DNA of 45,430 nucleotides from Gammaproteobacteria bacterium (GCA_028289815.1 JAPYNQ010000059.1:1-45430), one strand, 5' to 3'; numbered from the stretch's first letter, positions 1 through 8,816 are shown. Numbers and translations: made by a program. Notes: generated from the letters alone by a model not told the origin.

Positions 1-20
1 ATACTTCTTAGTATTTGCAT
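1..20 (-). CDS. Possible start of a gene running off the left edge
   Basis: An ATG at 20 (reading leftwards) opens a frame that stays open to the window edge (start residues MQILRS). A good Shine-Dalgarno-like GAGAGG lies at 32..27, seven bases upstream. An upstream ATG at 59 in the same frame is a less well-placed alternative. It starts 15 bases after the attC-like site behind hicB, which is where the next gene of a cassette array would begin. Too little is visible to name it. Confidence 0.3.
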
Positions 21-35
21 GATATTCCTCTCGGC

Positions 36-94
36 ACTTAACACCTCAATCAGAGACATCGTTTTGCATCATCCACTTGAATGACATGTTATGC
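36..94 (-). other. attC-like recombination site (59 bp) after hicB
   Basis: Read on the minus strand, the 59-bp segment begins GCATAAC, which overlaps the hicB stop codon, and ends GTTAAGT. The right core fits the integron consensus GTTRRRY exactly; the left core fits RYYYAAC with one mismatch. The two ends form an imperfect hairpin: 14 of 17 positions pair, counting two G-T wobbles, with a 25-nt loop. Position (overlapping the stop), length and core sequences are as in integron gene cassettes. There is no integrase in the window, so this is an inference from structure. Confidence 0.5.
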
Positions 95-301
95 AGTAAT
101 CTCTACATATGCAGATTGCGTGGAGGGCTGAGGCACGATCAATCTTTCCTGCTTGAGGCCATCAATATGGAACTCAATCGCCTCCTTCATACTAGCCTTG
201 ATCTCCATCACCGTCCGGCCCGTGGACACACAACCCGGAACATCCGGGGAATATGCCGAAAAACCGGCCTCGGTTTTCTCTACAACGATTAGATATTCCA
301 T
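89..301 (-). CDS. hicB: HicB family antitoxin
   Basis: This 70-residue protein has the short HicB fold: an N-terminal strand segment (EYLIVVEKTEAGFSAYSPDVPG) followed by a helix with EIKASMKEAIEFHIDGL, typical of the RNase H-like HicB domain. It has no visible C-terminal DNA-binding domain, so it is a compact HicB. It should bind and neutralise HicA and may help repress the operon. Its ATG overlaps the hicA stop codon by one base (TAATG), so the two are probably translationally coupled. The toxin-first order is usual for hicAB. An attC-like hairpin starts at its stop codon. Confidence 0.88.
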   Translation of the reverse strand: MEYLIVVEKTEAGFSAYSPDVPGCVSTGRTVMEIKASMKEAIEFHIDGLKQERLIVPQPSTQSAYVEITA

Positions 302-486
302 TACTTTGGTCTCGCTTGCTTAAAAATACTATTGAGTGTTCCAATGGCAAGATCATCACCAGGCCATCCCGGCACTGTCACCAACCCATGCTTCATGGAA
401 TGCTTGAATTGCCGATGACTGCCACACATACGCACTTGATACCAACCATCAGCCTCAAGCAGCCGAATGATATCCTTTACCTTCAT
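301..486 (-). CDS. hicA: HicA family mRNA interferase toxin
   Basis: A 61-residue small basic protein of the HicA family, a double-stranded-RNA-binding-like fold that cleaves mRNA. Visible hallmarks are the N-terminal MKVKDIIRLLEADGW helix and the GSHRQFKHS segment containing the catalytic histidine (His24). Length is normal for the family. It is first in a two-gene operon with hicB. A palindrome lies just upstream of its start. Nothing suggests inactivation, so this is probably a working toxin kept in check by HicB. Confidence 0.9.
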   Translation of the reverse strand: MKVKDIIRLLEADGWYQVRMCGSHRQFKHSMKHGLVTVPGWPGDDLAIGTLNSIFKQARPK

Positions 487-491
487 GGATT

Positions 492-503
492 GGAGACATC
501 TCC
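492..503. promoter_or_regulatory. Palindrome just upstream of hicA, possible HicAB operator
   Basis: GGAGA-CA-TCTCC is a perfect 5+5 inverted repeat with a two-base centre, ending five bases upstream of the hicA start codon. It covers the only purine-rich stretch that could serve as the hicA ribosome binding site. HicB/HicAB complexes commonly autoregulate through inverted repeats at this location; the specific role here is inferred. Confidence 0.35.
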
Positions 504-740
504 ATTAAATTCCACTGTGCATAATAGCCCAAGTTATCACAAAATGTGGATAGGCAAAAAAACTTTGTGCCTGAGTTATTCGCCTGTTTTTGATAAGAAA
601 ATATATTTATTGATATTGGTTTAACTACGCTTTTTGCTTTGAAAAAATATTTCTTACCTGTACCGAACCCCATAAACTACTATCAGCAACTTGCACAGGC
701 CACCTGATTTTGTCTCACAGCCCCTGAGCCAGAACGACAT

Positions 741-769
741 TTGCGAACATCAACAGCCTTGTATAGAAT
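741..769 (+). promoter_or_regulatory. Putative sigma-70 promoter for rpe-gph
   Basis: TTGCGA (741-746) and TAGAAT (764-769) are separated by 17 bases and lie about 70 bases upstream of the rpe start. The spacing is ideal and each hexamer has a few consensus mismatches. Assignment is by eye only. Confidence 0.35.
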
Positions 770-838
770 ATTCCGCTTTTTCGCCTGCCCACGACTACCG
801 ACAGGTAACTGATCAACAGACTTTTCAGAGGTTAAGAT

Positions 839-1543
839 ATGCAGGATTATGCCATTGCTCCATCCATTCTTTCTGCCGATTTTGCTAGGCTTGGTGACGA
901 GGTGAGTCAGGTTATTGCCTCCGGTGCTGACATCGTGCATTTCGATGTTATGGACAACCACTATGTTCCCAACCTGACTATTGGCCCCTTGGTCTGCGCT
1001 GCGCTGCGCAAGCATGACATAACTGCTGACATTGATGTGCATCTGATGGTCAAGCCGGTTGACCGCATCATCCCGGATTTTGCCAAAGCCGGTGCCAGTT
1101 ACATCACTTTTCACCCGGAAGGTTCCGAACACATTGATCGCTCCCTGCAGCTCATCAAAGATGAGGGCTGCAAGTGCGGCCTAGTATTCAATCCGGCAAC
1201 GCCGCTGGACTATCTGAATTACACTATCGACAAGCTCGACATGATACTGCTGATGTCCGTCAACCCGGGCTTTGGGGGCCAGAGCTTCATACCGGGCACG
1301 CTGGACAAGTTGCGCGAAGCTCGCGAGATCATTGATCGGTCCGGTCGCGATATTCGCTTGGAAATTGACGGTGGCGTAAAAATCGACAATATCCGCGAAA
1401 TCGCGGAGGCCGGTGCCGATACGTTTGTAGCCGGTTCCGCCATTTTCGGCGCGGCCAGCGACAACGACCCGAATGGCTACAATACCGTCATCAAGGCGAT
1501 GCGGGACGAGCTGGCGAAAGCCGACGTTGCTAGGGCAGCCTGA
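839..1543 (+). CDS. rpe: Ribulose-phosphate 3-epimerase
   Basis: A 234-residue TIM-barrel enzyme that interconverts ribulose 5-phosphate and xylulose 5-phosphate in the pentose phosphate or Calvin pathway. Family motifs are all present: [13 protein letters not shown] near the N-terminus, [12 protein letters not shown] with catalytic Asp36, DVHLMV, the [10 protein letters not shown] phosphate-binding loop around 139-148, and EIDGGV with the second catalytic acid Asp177. The start is supported by CAGAGG at 826-831, seven bases upstream. It leads the rpe-gph-trpEGDC cluster usual in gammaproteobacteria. Confidence 0.97.
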   Translation: MQDYAIAPSILSADFARLGDEVSQVIASGADIVHFDVMDNHYVPNLTIGPLVCAALRKHDITADIDVHLMVKPVDRIIPDFAKAGASYITFHPEGSEHIDRSLQLIKDEGCKCGLVFNPATPLDYLNYTIDKLDMILLMSVNPGFGGQSFIPGTLDKLREAREIIDRSGRDIRLEIDGGVKIDNIREIAEAGADTFVAGSAIFGAASDNDPNGYNTVIKAMRDELAKADVARAA

Positions 1544-1601
1544 TCATTAACCGAACCATACGGGCACGGCCCGCACCACCCCGGCCCCGCCTTTTTCTGT
1601 C

Positions 1602-2297
1602 ATGCTGATGAGAAAACCTGAATTGATTCTGATTGATGTCGATGGCACTCTGGTCAACAGCCTCCCCGACCTCGCCCACTGCGTCAATTTCATGCTGCTT
1701 GAACTTGGCATGCAGCAATACTCTGAGAACAAAATTCGGGAATGGGTTGGCAATGGTGTCGAGCGCCTTACCCGCCGTGCGCTGACCGGTCAACTGAACG
1801 GTGAGCCGGACGATACCCTGTTCGGCAAAGGCTACTCTCTGTTTCTTGATTGCTACGCCCACAACACCTGCAAACACAGCACACTTTATCCGGGCATCCG
1901 CGAGGGAATCAATAAATTACACTCACTTGGCTTCATACTGGGCATTGTAACCAACAAGGTCTCACGGTTCACCGTCCCTCTGCTGAAGGATCTAGGCGTT
2001 TATGATGATTTCACAATTATCATTGCCGGTGACACACTGGAAAAACAGAAACCGGACCCCGTCCCCCTGCTGTATGCGGCACAACAGACAGGCGTTGATC
2101 CAAAAAACGGCCTGATGGTGGGCGACTCTGTCAGTGATGTAAAAGCTGCACGTGCTGCCGGCTTCCAGGTTGTCTGCATGCGTTATGGTTATAATCGTGG
2201 CAACGATATAAGCAAAGCCAACCCGGACGCAGTGATTGATTCACTGGAACAACTGGATACACTATTTACCGGTTTGGACGATCACGTCACTCGGTGA
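1602..2297 (+). CDS. gph: Phosphoglycolate phosphatase (HAD family)
   Basis: A 231-residue HAD-superfamily hydrolase that removes phosphate from 2-phosphoglycolate, formed by DNA repair or by Rubisco oxygenation. HAD motif I is DVDGTLVNS (nucleophile Asp12, acid Asp14), motif II is in GIVTNKVSRF, motif III is the lysine in EKQKPDP, and motif IV is GDSVSDVKAARAAG. An alternative start is the ATG at 1608. It lies 58 bases after rpe. In relatives trpE follows directly; here a restriction-modification system intervenes. Confidence 0.93.
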   Translation: MLMRKPELILIDVDGTLVNSLPDLAHCVNFMLLELGMQQYSENKIREWVGNGVERLTRRALTGQLNGEPDDTLFGKGYSLFLDCYAHNTCKHSTLYPGIREGINKLHSLGFILGIVTNKVSRFTVPLLKDLGVYDDFTIIIAGDTLEKQKPDPVPLLYAAQQTGVDPKNGLMVGDSVSDVKAARAAGFQVVCMRYGYNRGNDISKANPDAVIDSLEQLDTLFTGLDDHVTR

Positions 2298-2420
2298 AGC
2301 CGGCTGACGTGCAAGTTTTGGATACCCTCTTAATGTATAACAATCGCATACAGCCGGACAAAGTACCACTATTTCGCTGCTGCGAGGTGCTGGAATACCA
2401 AAGAACAGAGAGATGCCATT

Positions 2421-3905
2421 TTGCTATCGACGATTGAACAGAAGAGACAGCAGCTTGCAAAGAGTACCGAAACAAAAAAAAAGGCACATTTCGGTCAATT
2501 TCTCACACCCGAAAAAATTGCAGCATTTATGGCATCTCTTTTTCCGGATACCAGAGGAGATTGTCACCTCCTAGATGCGGGCGCAGGGATCGGTTCGTTA
2601 TCTGCCGCTTTTCTGAATAGATGGAGACAGGCGGGATTTCACTTTCAGAAAGTTACTGTCGATGCCTTTGAGCTTGATTGTAAACTGATTGATCACTTGT
2701 CGAATACATTGGAGCAGTACAATGGCAGAGGTGATTTTACCGCAAATATTTACGAGGAAGATTTCATTCATTCTGCGGTTGAATCATTGACTGGCAATCT
2801 GCTCTCCAGGTACCGAGGGCACTTTACTCACGCTATTCTTAATCCGCCTTACAGAAAACTCAACAGCAGGTCTGCCCATCGACTGGCACTACGCCGTGCT
2901 GGTATCGAAACAGTAAATCTCTACAGCGCTTTCGTGGCACTGGCCATCGCACAAATCATACCGGGCGGGCAGCTCGTTGCCATCATCCCGCGCAGCTTTT
3001 GCAATGGACCTTACTATCGGCCTTTCAGAGATTTTATCCTTGAGCGGACGGCTATCTGCCACATACACCTGTTTCACTCACGCAACAAAGCCTTCAAGGA
3101 TGATAATGTTCTACAGGAAAACATCATTATCCGCCTGAAGCGTGGAGCGCGACAGGACACAGTGACGGTCTCCACCTCGGCCGATGACAGTTTTTCCGAT
3201 CTCTCTTCCCATGAATACCCGTTTGATCGAATCGTATCTCCGGATGACCCGGAGCACTTTATCCATATCCCCGCGTCACCCGAACAGGGTGCTAGCCAAC
3301 TATCTCCGATAATCCGCCACACAATTGCCGAGCTTGGCATCCAGGTATCGACCGGACCGATAGTTGACTTTCGACTGAAAACACACCTGCGTGATATGCC
3401 CGAACCAAACACCGTACCCTTAATTTATCCCGGGCACTTCAATGAGAACGGTATAAAGTGGCCCATTCAGGGCATGAGGAAGTGCAATGCGATTGAACAC
3501 AATGCCAACACAGCAAAATGGCTTTATCCGAATGGGTTTTATTGCGTGGTACGTCGCTTCTCATCCAAAGAAGAAAGGCGCCGTATTGTGGCTAGCGTGG
3601 TTGAACCTGAGGTATTTGGTGAAGCAGCCATGCTAGGCTTCGAAAACCATCTGAACCTTTTCCATAGAAACAGGCATGGCCTGCCGGAATTCTTGGCTCG
3701 TGGGCTGGCCGCATTCCTCAACACAACCACAATAGATGAACATTTCCGACGCTTCAGCGGCCACACACAAGTCAATGCAAACGACCTCAGACGGATGAAA
3801 TATCCAAATCGTGATACCTTAGCCCGGTTCGGTAAGTGGGCTGCTGACCAAGGAGCACCCTCGCAGGAGCAGCTCGACATCAAGCTGGAGAACCTGACTG
3901 CATGA
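2421..3905 (+). CDS. Adenine-specific DNA methyltransferase, BsuBI/PstI type
   Basis: A 494-residue N6-adenine methyltransferase. An N-terminal segment KAHFGQFLTPEKIAAFM precedes the AdoMet-binding motif I LLDAGAGIGSLS (51-62) and catalytic motif IV NPPY (141-144); the C-terminal half is target recognition. This gamma-like layout and the downstream partner point to the BsuBI/PstI family, which methylates CTGCAG; the actual site cannot be proven from sequence. The start is a TTG at 2421 with AGAGAG seven bases upstream; no other in-frame start precedes motif I suitably. It overlaps the endonuclease gene by four bases (ATGA). The frame is intact, so protection may persist although the endonuclease is broken. 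Confidence 0.9.
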   Translation: MLSTIEQKRQQLAKSTETKKKAHFGQFLTPEKIAAFMASLFPDTRGDCHLLDAGAGIGSLSAAFLNRWRQAGFHFQKVTVDAFELDCKLIDHLSNTLEQYNGRGDFTANIYEEDFIHSAVESLTGNLLSRYRGHFTHAILNPPYRKLNSRSAHRLALRRAGIETVNLYSAFVALAIAQIIPGGQLVAIIPRSFCNGPYYRPFRDFILERTAICHIHLFHSRNKAFKDDNVLQENIIIRLKRGARQDTVTVSTSADDSFSDLSSHEYPFDRIVSPDDPEHFIHIPASPEQGASQLSPIIRHTIAELGIQVSTGPIVDFRLKTHLRDMPEPNTVPLIYPGHFNENGIKWPIQGMRKCNAIEHNANTAKWLYPNGFYCVVRRFSSKEERRRIVASVVEPEVFGEAAMLGFENHLNLFHRNRHGLPEFLARGLAAFLNTTTIDEHFRRFSGHTQVNANDLRRMKYPNRDTLARFGKWAADQGAPSQEQLDIKLENLTA

Positions 3906-4856
3906 AGAGCAAAAATGATTACATCGAAGTCGCACAACAAATAATCACTTCGCTGGGACTGCCACGAGCACAACAGAACGAGCGTTCCGCCATTTGCCTG
4001 CTTGCACTTCTGAACCTCACACCAGGCAAGCCATGGGCCGATGCAGAAAACCCTTTGATGGGCATCACACCCATAATGAATTGGGTCAGGGAGCACTATG
4101 ACAGGGAATATGCACCCAATACTCGCGAGACATTTCGTCGACAAACCATGCACCAATTCTGCGATGCAGGACTGGCCTTACATAACCCGGACAAGCCTGA
4201 TCGACCGGTAAATAGCCCGAAAGCAGTTTATCAAATCGAACCTGTCACACTCGCCCCTTCTGCGCACCTTCGACACATCAGCATGGCCCAGCAAACTGGC
4301 TACCTACTTGACCAAGCATGAAACACTGGTCGCACAATACGCCAGAGAGCGGAAACAAAATCAGACGCCGGTTGCGATTGCACCTGACCAACAAATTATG
4401 CTTAGCCCCGGCAAACATAGTAAACTGATCAGGGACATTATTGAGGATTTCGCACCACGCTTCGCACCGGGTAGCTCGCTGGTTTATGTGGGCGATACAA
4501 GCAATAAGTGGGGCTACTTTGACGCTACCCTATTGTCTAAGCTGGGCGTCGATGTTGATGCGCACGGCAAGATGCCCGATGTGGTGCTGCATTACACTGA
4601 CAAAAGCTGGCTACTGCTCGTGGAGGCCGTCACCAGTCACGGCCCAGTCAATGGAAAGCGCCACACTGAGCTTGCCACGCTGTTTGCCGGATCAAAAATC
4701 GGACTGGTCTATGTAACTGCTTTTCCGAATCGAACTATCATGGGGCACCACCTTGGCGAAATTGCATGGGAAACCGAGGTATGGGTGGCTGATGCACCTT
4801 CTCACTTAATCCATTTTAACGGAGCACGCTTCCTTGGGCCATACGATGTACACTGA
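3902..4856 (+). pseudogene. BsuBI/PstI-type restriction endonuclease, frameshifted
   Basis: The reading frame from ATG 3902 codes the N-terminal winged-helix half (for example ERSAICLLALLNL and NTRETFRRQTMHQF). It goes out of frame near 4254-4257, a run of four C, and stops at 4321. The second half, in the next frame, carries the catalytic PD-(D/E)XK part: LVYVGDTSNKWGYFD, KMPDVV, WLLLVEAVTSHGPV and KRHTEL, ending at 4856. Dropping one C joins the halves as VTLA-LLRTFDTSAW and gives 317 residues, the normal size of R.BsuBI or R.PstI (about 316-326). A TTG at 4308 could start a separate C-terminal polypeptide, but the upstream frame is clearly coding back to 4257. A real one-base insertion, phase variation or an assembly error are all possible. 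Confidence 0.88.
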
Positions 4857-4908
4857 AAGGTCTGGAACAGGCCAGCCACAACATATCTGGCAATAACCGG
4901 ATTATCCT

Positions 4909-6399
4909 ATGAATAAAGAACAATTCCTTACCCTCTGTAAAAAAGGCTACAACAAGATACCGATAACCAGCGAAGTGCTTGCCGATCTTGAAACTCCACT
5001 CAGTGCTTTTTTAAAGCTGGCAGCACAGCCCAGTACTTACCTGTTTGAGTCAGTACAAGGCGGAGAAAAATGGGGGCGCTACTCCATTATCGGCCTGCCC
5101 TGCAAATCACGCATTGAGGTTTACGGAAACCAAGTGAATCTTGTTGTCGATGACCAAGTAACTGAATCGGAAACCGTGAATGACCCTTTAGACTGGATCG
5201 AGCAGCACTACAATCAATTCAATGTCGCTCCGATAGAAAATGCGCCACCATTTACCGGTGGACTGGTCGGGTATTTCGGGTTTGATACCATTCGGTATAT
5301 TGAACCACAGCTGACCACAGGAAAAAACAAAGATACCTTGGGTACACCGGATATCGTGTTATTCATCTCCGAAGAAGTCGTCATTTTTGACAATCGGCAC
5401 GGCAAACTGTTTTTTATCGCACTGGCGGATGCCAATGAAATCGCCTATAACCGCTGCCGGAAGCGACTGCACTCCCTCAACAAGCGACTTCGCAGCAGCT
5501 GCCAAGATTACCGCCAACTCAAAGAAGACAAGATCGACATCAGAGAAGAAGACTTCGTATCGGAATTTGCCCGGGATGACTACAAAGCCGCCATCAATCG
5601 CATCAAACAATACATCATAGACGGTGATGCCATGCAGGTCGTATTATCACGGCGCATGTCCATCCCGTTAAATGTCGTCGCCCTAGATGTCTATCGTGCC
5701 CTGAGGAGTTTGAATCCTTCACCTTACATGTTCTATATTGACTTGGGCAGCTTCCAGATTGCGGGTTCTTCCCCGGAGGTTTTGACACGCGTTGAAGACG
5801 GCATCGTTACCGTGCGCCCAATTGCGGGCACTCGCCCCCGCGGGCAGGATGAAGCGCAGGACAAGACCTTGGAAAAAGAGCTGCTCGCCGACCCCAAGGA
5901 GCTTGCCGAGCATCTGATGCTCATTGATCTTGGCCGCAACGATACAGGCCGTGTGAGCAAAGTCGGTACGGTGCAGCTTACAGACCGGATGATCGTCGAA
6001 CGCTACTCCCATGTCATGCACATCGTATCCAATGTCACTGGTGAACTGGACTCGTCGCACAGCCTTATGGATGCACTGCGCGCCACATTCCCGGCGGGAA
6101 CTGTCAGCGGTGCGCCTAAAATCAGGGCACTGGAAATTATTGATGAGCTGGAACCGGTTAAACGTGGAATTTATTCCGGTGCTGTAGGCTATCTGTCATG
6201 GAGCGGGAATATGGATACCGCTATTGCCCTGCGCACCGCCATAATAAAAGACGGTCGCCTGACTATTCAGGCGGGCGGAGGCATTGTTGCCGACTCCGAC
6301 CCCGGCAAGGAATGGGAAGAAACCATGAACAAGGGGCGCGCCATGTTCAGGGCAGTCGCACTGGCCGAATCAGGCTTTATGCCCAAGAGAGATAAATGA
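4909..6399 (+). CDS. trpE: Anthranilate synthase component I
   Basis: A 496-residue chorismate-utilising enzyme that makes anthranilate from chorismate, using ammonia delivered by TrpG. The N-terminal domain has the [17 protein letters not shown]-type feedback-site region (here LFESVQGG). The C-terminal domain has the family signatures [48 protein letters not shown] and [13 protein letters not shown]. Length is normal. No leader peptide or attenuator is evident in the 52 bases upstream, and a Shine-Dalgarno sequence is weak. trpG follows with a four-base overlap. Confidence 0.97.
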   Translation: MNKEQFLTLCKKGYNKIPITSEVLADLETPLSAFLKLAAQPSTYLFESVQGGEKWGRYSIIGLPCKSRIEVYGNQVNLVVDDQVTESETVNDPLDWIEQHYNQFNVAPIENAPPFTGGLVGYFGFDTIRYIEPQLTTGKNKDTLGTPDIVLFISEEVVIFDNRHGKLFFIALADANEIAYNRCRKRLHSLNKRLRSSCQDYRQLKEDKIDIREEDFVSEFARDDYKAAINRIKQYIIDGDAMQVVLSRRMSIPLNVVALDVYRALRSLNPSPYMFYIDLGSFQIAGSSPEVLTRVEDGIVTVRPIAGTRPRGQDEAQDKTLEKELLADPKELAEHLMLIDLGRNDTGRVSKVGTVQLTDRMIVERYSHVMHIVSNVTGELDSSHSLMDALRATFPAGTVSGAPKIRALEIIDELEPVKRGIYSGAVGYLSWSGNMDTAIALRTAIIKDGRLTIQAGGGIVADSDPGKEWEETMNKGRAMFRAVALAESGFMPKRDK

Positions 6400-6977
6400 T
6401 GCTTCTGATGATTGATAACTATGACTCGTTCACCTATAACCTTGTACAGTATCTGGGTGAGCTGGGTGCGCACACTGAAGTGTATCGCAACGACAAAATT
6501 ACCCTGGCTGAAATCACCGAACTGGCACCGGAAAAGATAGTGATCTCCCCGGGACCATGCACACCGGATGAGGCCGGCATATCCGTTGAGGTAGTCAGAC
6601 AGTTCACAGGCAAAATACCGTTGCTTGGTGTCTGTCTGGGGCACCAGAGTATCGGGCAAGCCTTTGGTGGTAACATCACACATGCTAGAAAAATCATGCA
6701 CGGCAAGACCTCCATGATTCATCATGATAATACCGGGCTGCTCAAGGGATTACCCAATCCCTTCCAAGCCACCCGCTATCACTCGCTCGTAATTGAAGAA
6801 TCCTCGCTACCCGATAGCCTGCAGGTCAACGCTTGGACGCAGCTCGAAGACGGCTCAAGGGATGAAATTATGGGCATCACACATAAAGACCATATCGTCA
6901 TCGGTATACAATTCCATCCGGAATCCATCCTGACGCCGCAAGGTCATGAAATGTTGAAAAACTTTCTGGAGATGTAA
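6396..6977 (+). CDS. trpG: Anthranilate synthase component II (glutamine amidotransferase)
   Basis: A 193-residue class I glutamine amidotransferase that releases ammonia from glutamine for TrpE; in many bacteria the same subunit also serves PabB in folate synthesis. The catalytic triad is visible: Cys80 in GVCLGHQ, His174 and Glu176 in FHPES. The oxyanion region is [12 protein letters not shown]. The start ATG overlaps the trpE stop (ATGA), indicating coupled translation of the two subunits; a second Met follows immediately. Confidence 0.97.
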   Translation: MMLLMIDNYDSFTYNLVQYLGELGAHTEVYRNDKITLAEITELAPEKIVISPGPCTPDEAGISVEVVRQFTGKIPLLGVCLGHQSIGQAFGGNITHARKIMHGKTSMIHHDNTGLLKGLPNPFQATRYHSLVIEESSLPDSLQVNAWTQLEDGSRDEIMGITHKDHIVIGIQFHPESILTPQGHEMLKNFLEM

Positions 6978-7030
6978 CAATAGCCACCATACGACAGAAT
7001 GATCAGACCCAACCGAGAAAGGAAACCGCC

Positions 7031-8056
7031 ATGAATTTACAACAAGCCATTGCCAGCGTTATTGACCGACGTGATCTGTCGCACGACGATATGAAAAACG
7101 TGATGCGTCTCATCATGACCGGAGAGGCAACCCCGTCCCAGATCGGCGGTTTCCTGATCGGCTTACGCATGAAAGGCGAAACAGTGAGCGAGATCGCCAC
7201 GGCAGCGGAAGTTATGCGCGAACTCGCGCACAAAGTGGATATTTCCGGCGACCATATTGTCGATATTGTCGGCACCGGCGGCGATGGTTCCGGTACATTC
7301 AATATCTCCACAGCCGCCTGCTTTGTAGTTGCCGCGGCAGGTGGCAGGGTTGCCAAACACGGTAATCGCTCAATCTCCAGTAAGTCCGGCAGCGCTGACT
7401 TACTCGAGGCCGCCGGCGTCAACCTTGATCTGACTCCTGAGCAGATCGAGCAGTGTATCGAACAGACCGGCGTCGGCTTCATGTTTGCGCCCAAACATCA
7501 CAGCGCCATGCGACACGCGATTGGTCCCCGTAAAGAAATGGGGGTACGCACCCTGTTCAATATCCTGGGGCCACTAACCAACCCCGCCGATGCACCAAAT
7601 CTGGTCATGGGCGTGTTTTCCCCGGAACTGGTTGAACCACTGGCACATGTATTCAAGGCACTGGGCAGCAACCATATCATGGTCGTGCATTCAGATGATG
7701 GACTGGATGAAATCAGCATCGCCGCCAATACCCATGTTGCCGAGCTAAAAGGCGGCGAGGTCACCACTTGGGAAATTGATCCCGCCGATTATGGATGCAA
7801 AGCCGACAGCCTTGATTCAATCAAGGTTGAAAATGCCGAGGAAAGCCTTGAAATGGTGTATGCGGTACTAGGCAACGAGCCGGGGCCCGCGACCGATATT
7901 GTGGCACTCAATGCCGGGGCTGCAATCTATGTCTCAGGCCTTGCGGACTCAATGGCAGCCGGCGTTACCCAGGCACGAGAAGCTATTGAATCGGAGAATG
8001 CCGCAGAAAAAATGGCACAACTTGTGGCTGTATCCAATATGCCTGCCATTGTGTGA
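7031..8056 (+). CDS. trpD: Anthranilate phosphoribosyltransferase
   Basis: A 341-residue enzyme that transfers phosphoribose from PRPP to anthranilate. Hallmarks are the [13 protein letters not shown] glycine-rich PRPP loop (81-93), [21 protein letters not shown] (109-129), and the metal-binding DDGLDE segment near 218. The start is backed by AAAGGA ending eight bases upstream. It is 53 bases after trpG. The following gene of the pathway, trpC, is separated from it by about 2.4 kb of accessory DNA on the opposite strand. Confidence 0.97.
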   Translation: MNLQQAIASVIDRRDLSHDDMKNVMRLIMTGEATPSQIGGFLIGLRMKGETVSEIATAAEVMRELAHKVDISGDHIVDIVGTGGDGSGTFNISTAACFVVAAAGGRVAKHGNRSISSKSGSADLLEAAGVNLDLTPEQIEQCIEQTGVGFMFAPKHHSAMRHAIGPRKEMGVRTLFNILGPLTNPADAPNLVMGVFSPELVEPLAHVFKALGSNHIMVVHSDDGLDEISIAANTHVAELKGGEVTTWEIDPADYGCKADSLDSIKVENAEESLEMVYAVLGNEPGPATDIVALNAGAAIYVSGLADSMAAGVTQAREAIESENAAEKMAQLVAVSNMPAIV

Positions 8057-8075
8057 GTGTTGGGGCAAAATTGGT

Positions 8076-8306
8076 TTATGTTGTGAGGCTATTCAGGTGA
8101 AGACTGAACCGTATCAAGTGGGGATGCTCGCCAGCAAGACATATAGACGATCATTGATCGGTGGCAGCATGTGCTTTCTGAAAGTCACGCTACTTCGCTA
8201 TGGCCTTTTCATCAATACCATAGCGCTGACTCAACACCTTGAGCAGAGCCATCTATCGTTGTATTACCGCTCGGACAGCATGCGTCATCGTAGTATACCC
8301 ATGTAA
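8076..8306 (-). pseudogene. Degenerate IS481-like transposase fragment
   Basis: Read on the minus strand, 8306..8187 translates as LHGYTTMTHAVRAVIQR, a TAG, then ALLKVLSQRYGIDEKAIAK, a TAG and R. This resembles the N-terminal helix-turn-helix of IS481-like transposases (HGSARTT..AVR.AIQ..., RYGINPKTVAKWR), with a TAG where the conserved Trp of AKW would be. A second piece, 8152..8076, reads DRLYVLLASIP and, after a one-base shift at a run of G (C on the minus strand), HLIRFSLHLNSL, resembling the YALQATIPHLTRSSLHRCL segment. The rest of the transposase is missing and no terminal inverted repeats were found. Family assignment is from motif memory. Confidence 0.6.
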
Positions 8307-8354
8307 TGACTAGCCAATAAATCCCTCTTGCGTTCAGGTGGTAATGATAAACTA

Positions 8355-8735
8355 TTAATTTTCTCGGGATTCAACAAATGATTTCGCTTCTCTTAGGCAC
8401 TCTTCAAAACCAAATCCTACTTTCCCGTCTTCCAAGATATTCTGCAATTCAATGATGTTTTCTAACTCATCACAATAATCATCAGCCGCTAACCCAAGAG
8501 TAGCCATAGTACCGACAAGAGGTATCAAAGAACCTGCTACTTTCTTTCCAGTTTTCTTAAGCGATTTCTTTAAAAGATTCGCACGTCGTTTTTTGATATT
8601 ATCTCTAACTCTATCAATTTTCGCTCCCTGAGCTAAAAGCTGCTTCGAATGAAAACTTGGAAGGCCAAGATCAAACTGAAAGAGACTACCTGAAACTAGT
8701 GTTCCCGCTAGAAACACTATGCCTGATCTGATCAA
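8355..8735 (-). CDS. Small membrane-associated protein of unknown function
   Basis: A 126-residue protein with an N-terminal hydrophobic stretch (about 4-20, signal or anchor), a strongly basic central helix (about 41-65, rich in Lys and Arg), a second hydrophobic segment SLIPLVGTMATLGLAA, and an acidic C-terminal tail beginning DDYCDELENI. I do not recognise a named family. The start is a TTG at 8735, nine bases after the attC-like core, with no clear Shine-Dalgarno; a GTG at 8717 is an alternative. The placement fits a gene-cassette ORF. The transposase fragment follows about 50 bases after its stop. Confidence 0.6.
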   Translation of the reverse strand: MIRSGIVFLAGTLVSGSLFQFDLGLPSFHSKQLLAQGAKIDRVRDNIKKRRANLLKKSLKKTGKKVAGSLIPLVGTMATLGLAADDYCDELENIIELQNILEDGKVGFGFEECLREAKSFVESREN

Positions 8736-8744
8736 CTTGTTTAT

Positions 8745-8816
8745 ACCTAACGTTTAAGCCGTGCAACACAAACGAAGTATAGCATAGCTTGCATCCGGAT
8801 GAGTATCTCGTTAAGC
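8745..8816 (-). other. attC-like recombination site (72 bp)
   Basis: On the minus strand the site begins GCTTAAC (8816..8810, perfect RYYYAAC) and ends GTTAGGT (8751..8745, perfect GTTRRRY). The outer arms pair over eight bases with two G-T wobbles, and an inner stem pairs CCG with CGG and TGCAA with TTGCA around a 22-nt loop, with unpaired extra bases on one side, as in integron attC sites. It starts four bases after the family-conserved end of the DUF3825 frame and ends nine bases before the next start codon, the usual layout of gene cassettes. No integrase is nearby. Confidence 0.6.

Larger units (their letters stand above)
487..838. other. Intergenic region between hicA and rpe
   Basis: This 352-bp stretch separates divergent hicA and rpe. 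It is AT-rich in its left half, contains the hicA palindrome and a plausible rpe promoter, and holds no ORF with recognisable family features. A GTTAAAC heptamer on the minus strand at 625..619 fits the integron core consensus, but no partner core was found, so its meaning is unclear. Confidence 0.5.

Noticed and set aside
3539-4156. 205-codon minus-strand frame opposite the methyltransferase and endonuclease genes
   Set aside because: The plus strand carries clear methyltransferase and endonuclease motifs; the reverse frame shows none.
4857-4908. trp attenuator or leader peptide before trpE
   Set aside because: The 52-base gap has no Trp-rich mini-ORF and no alternative hairpins.
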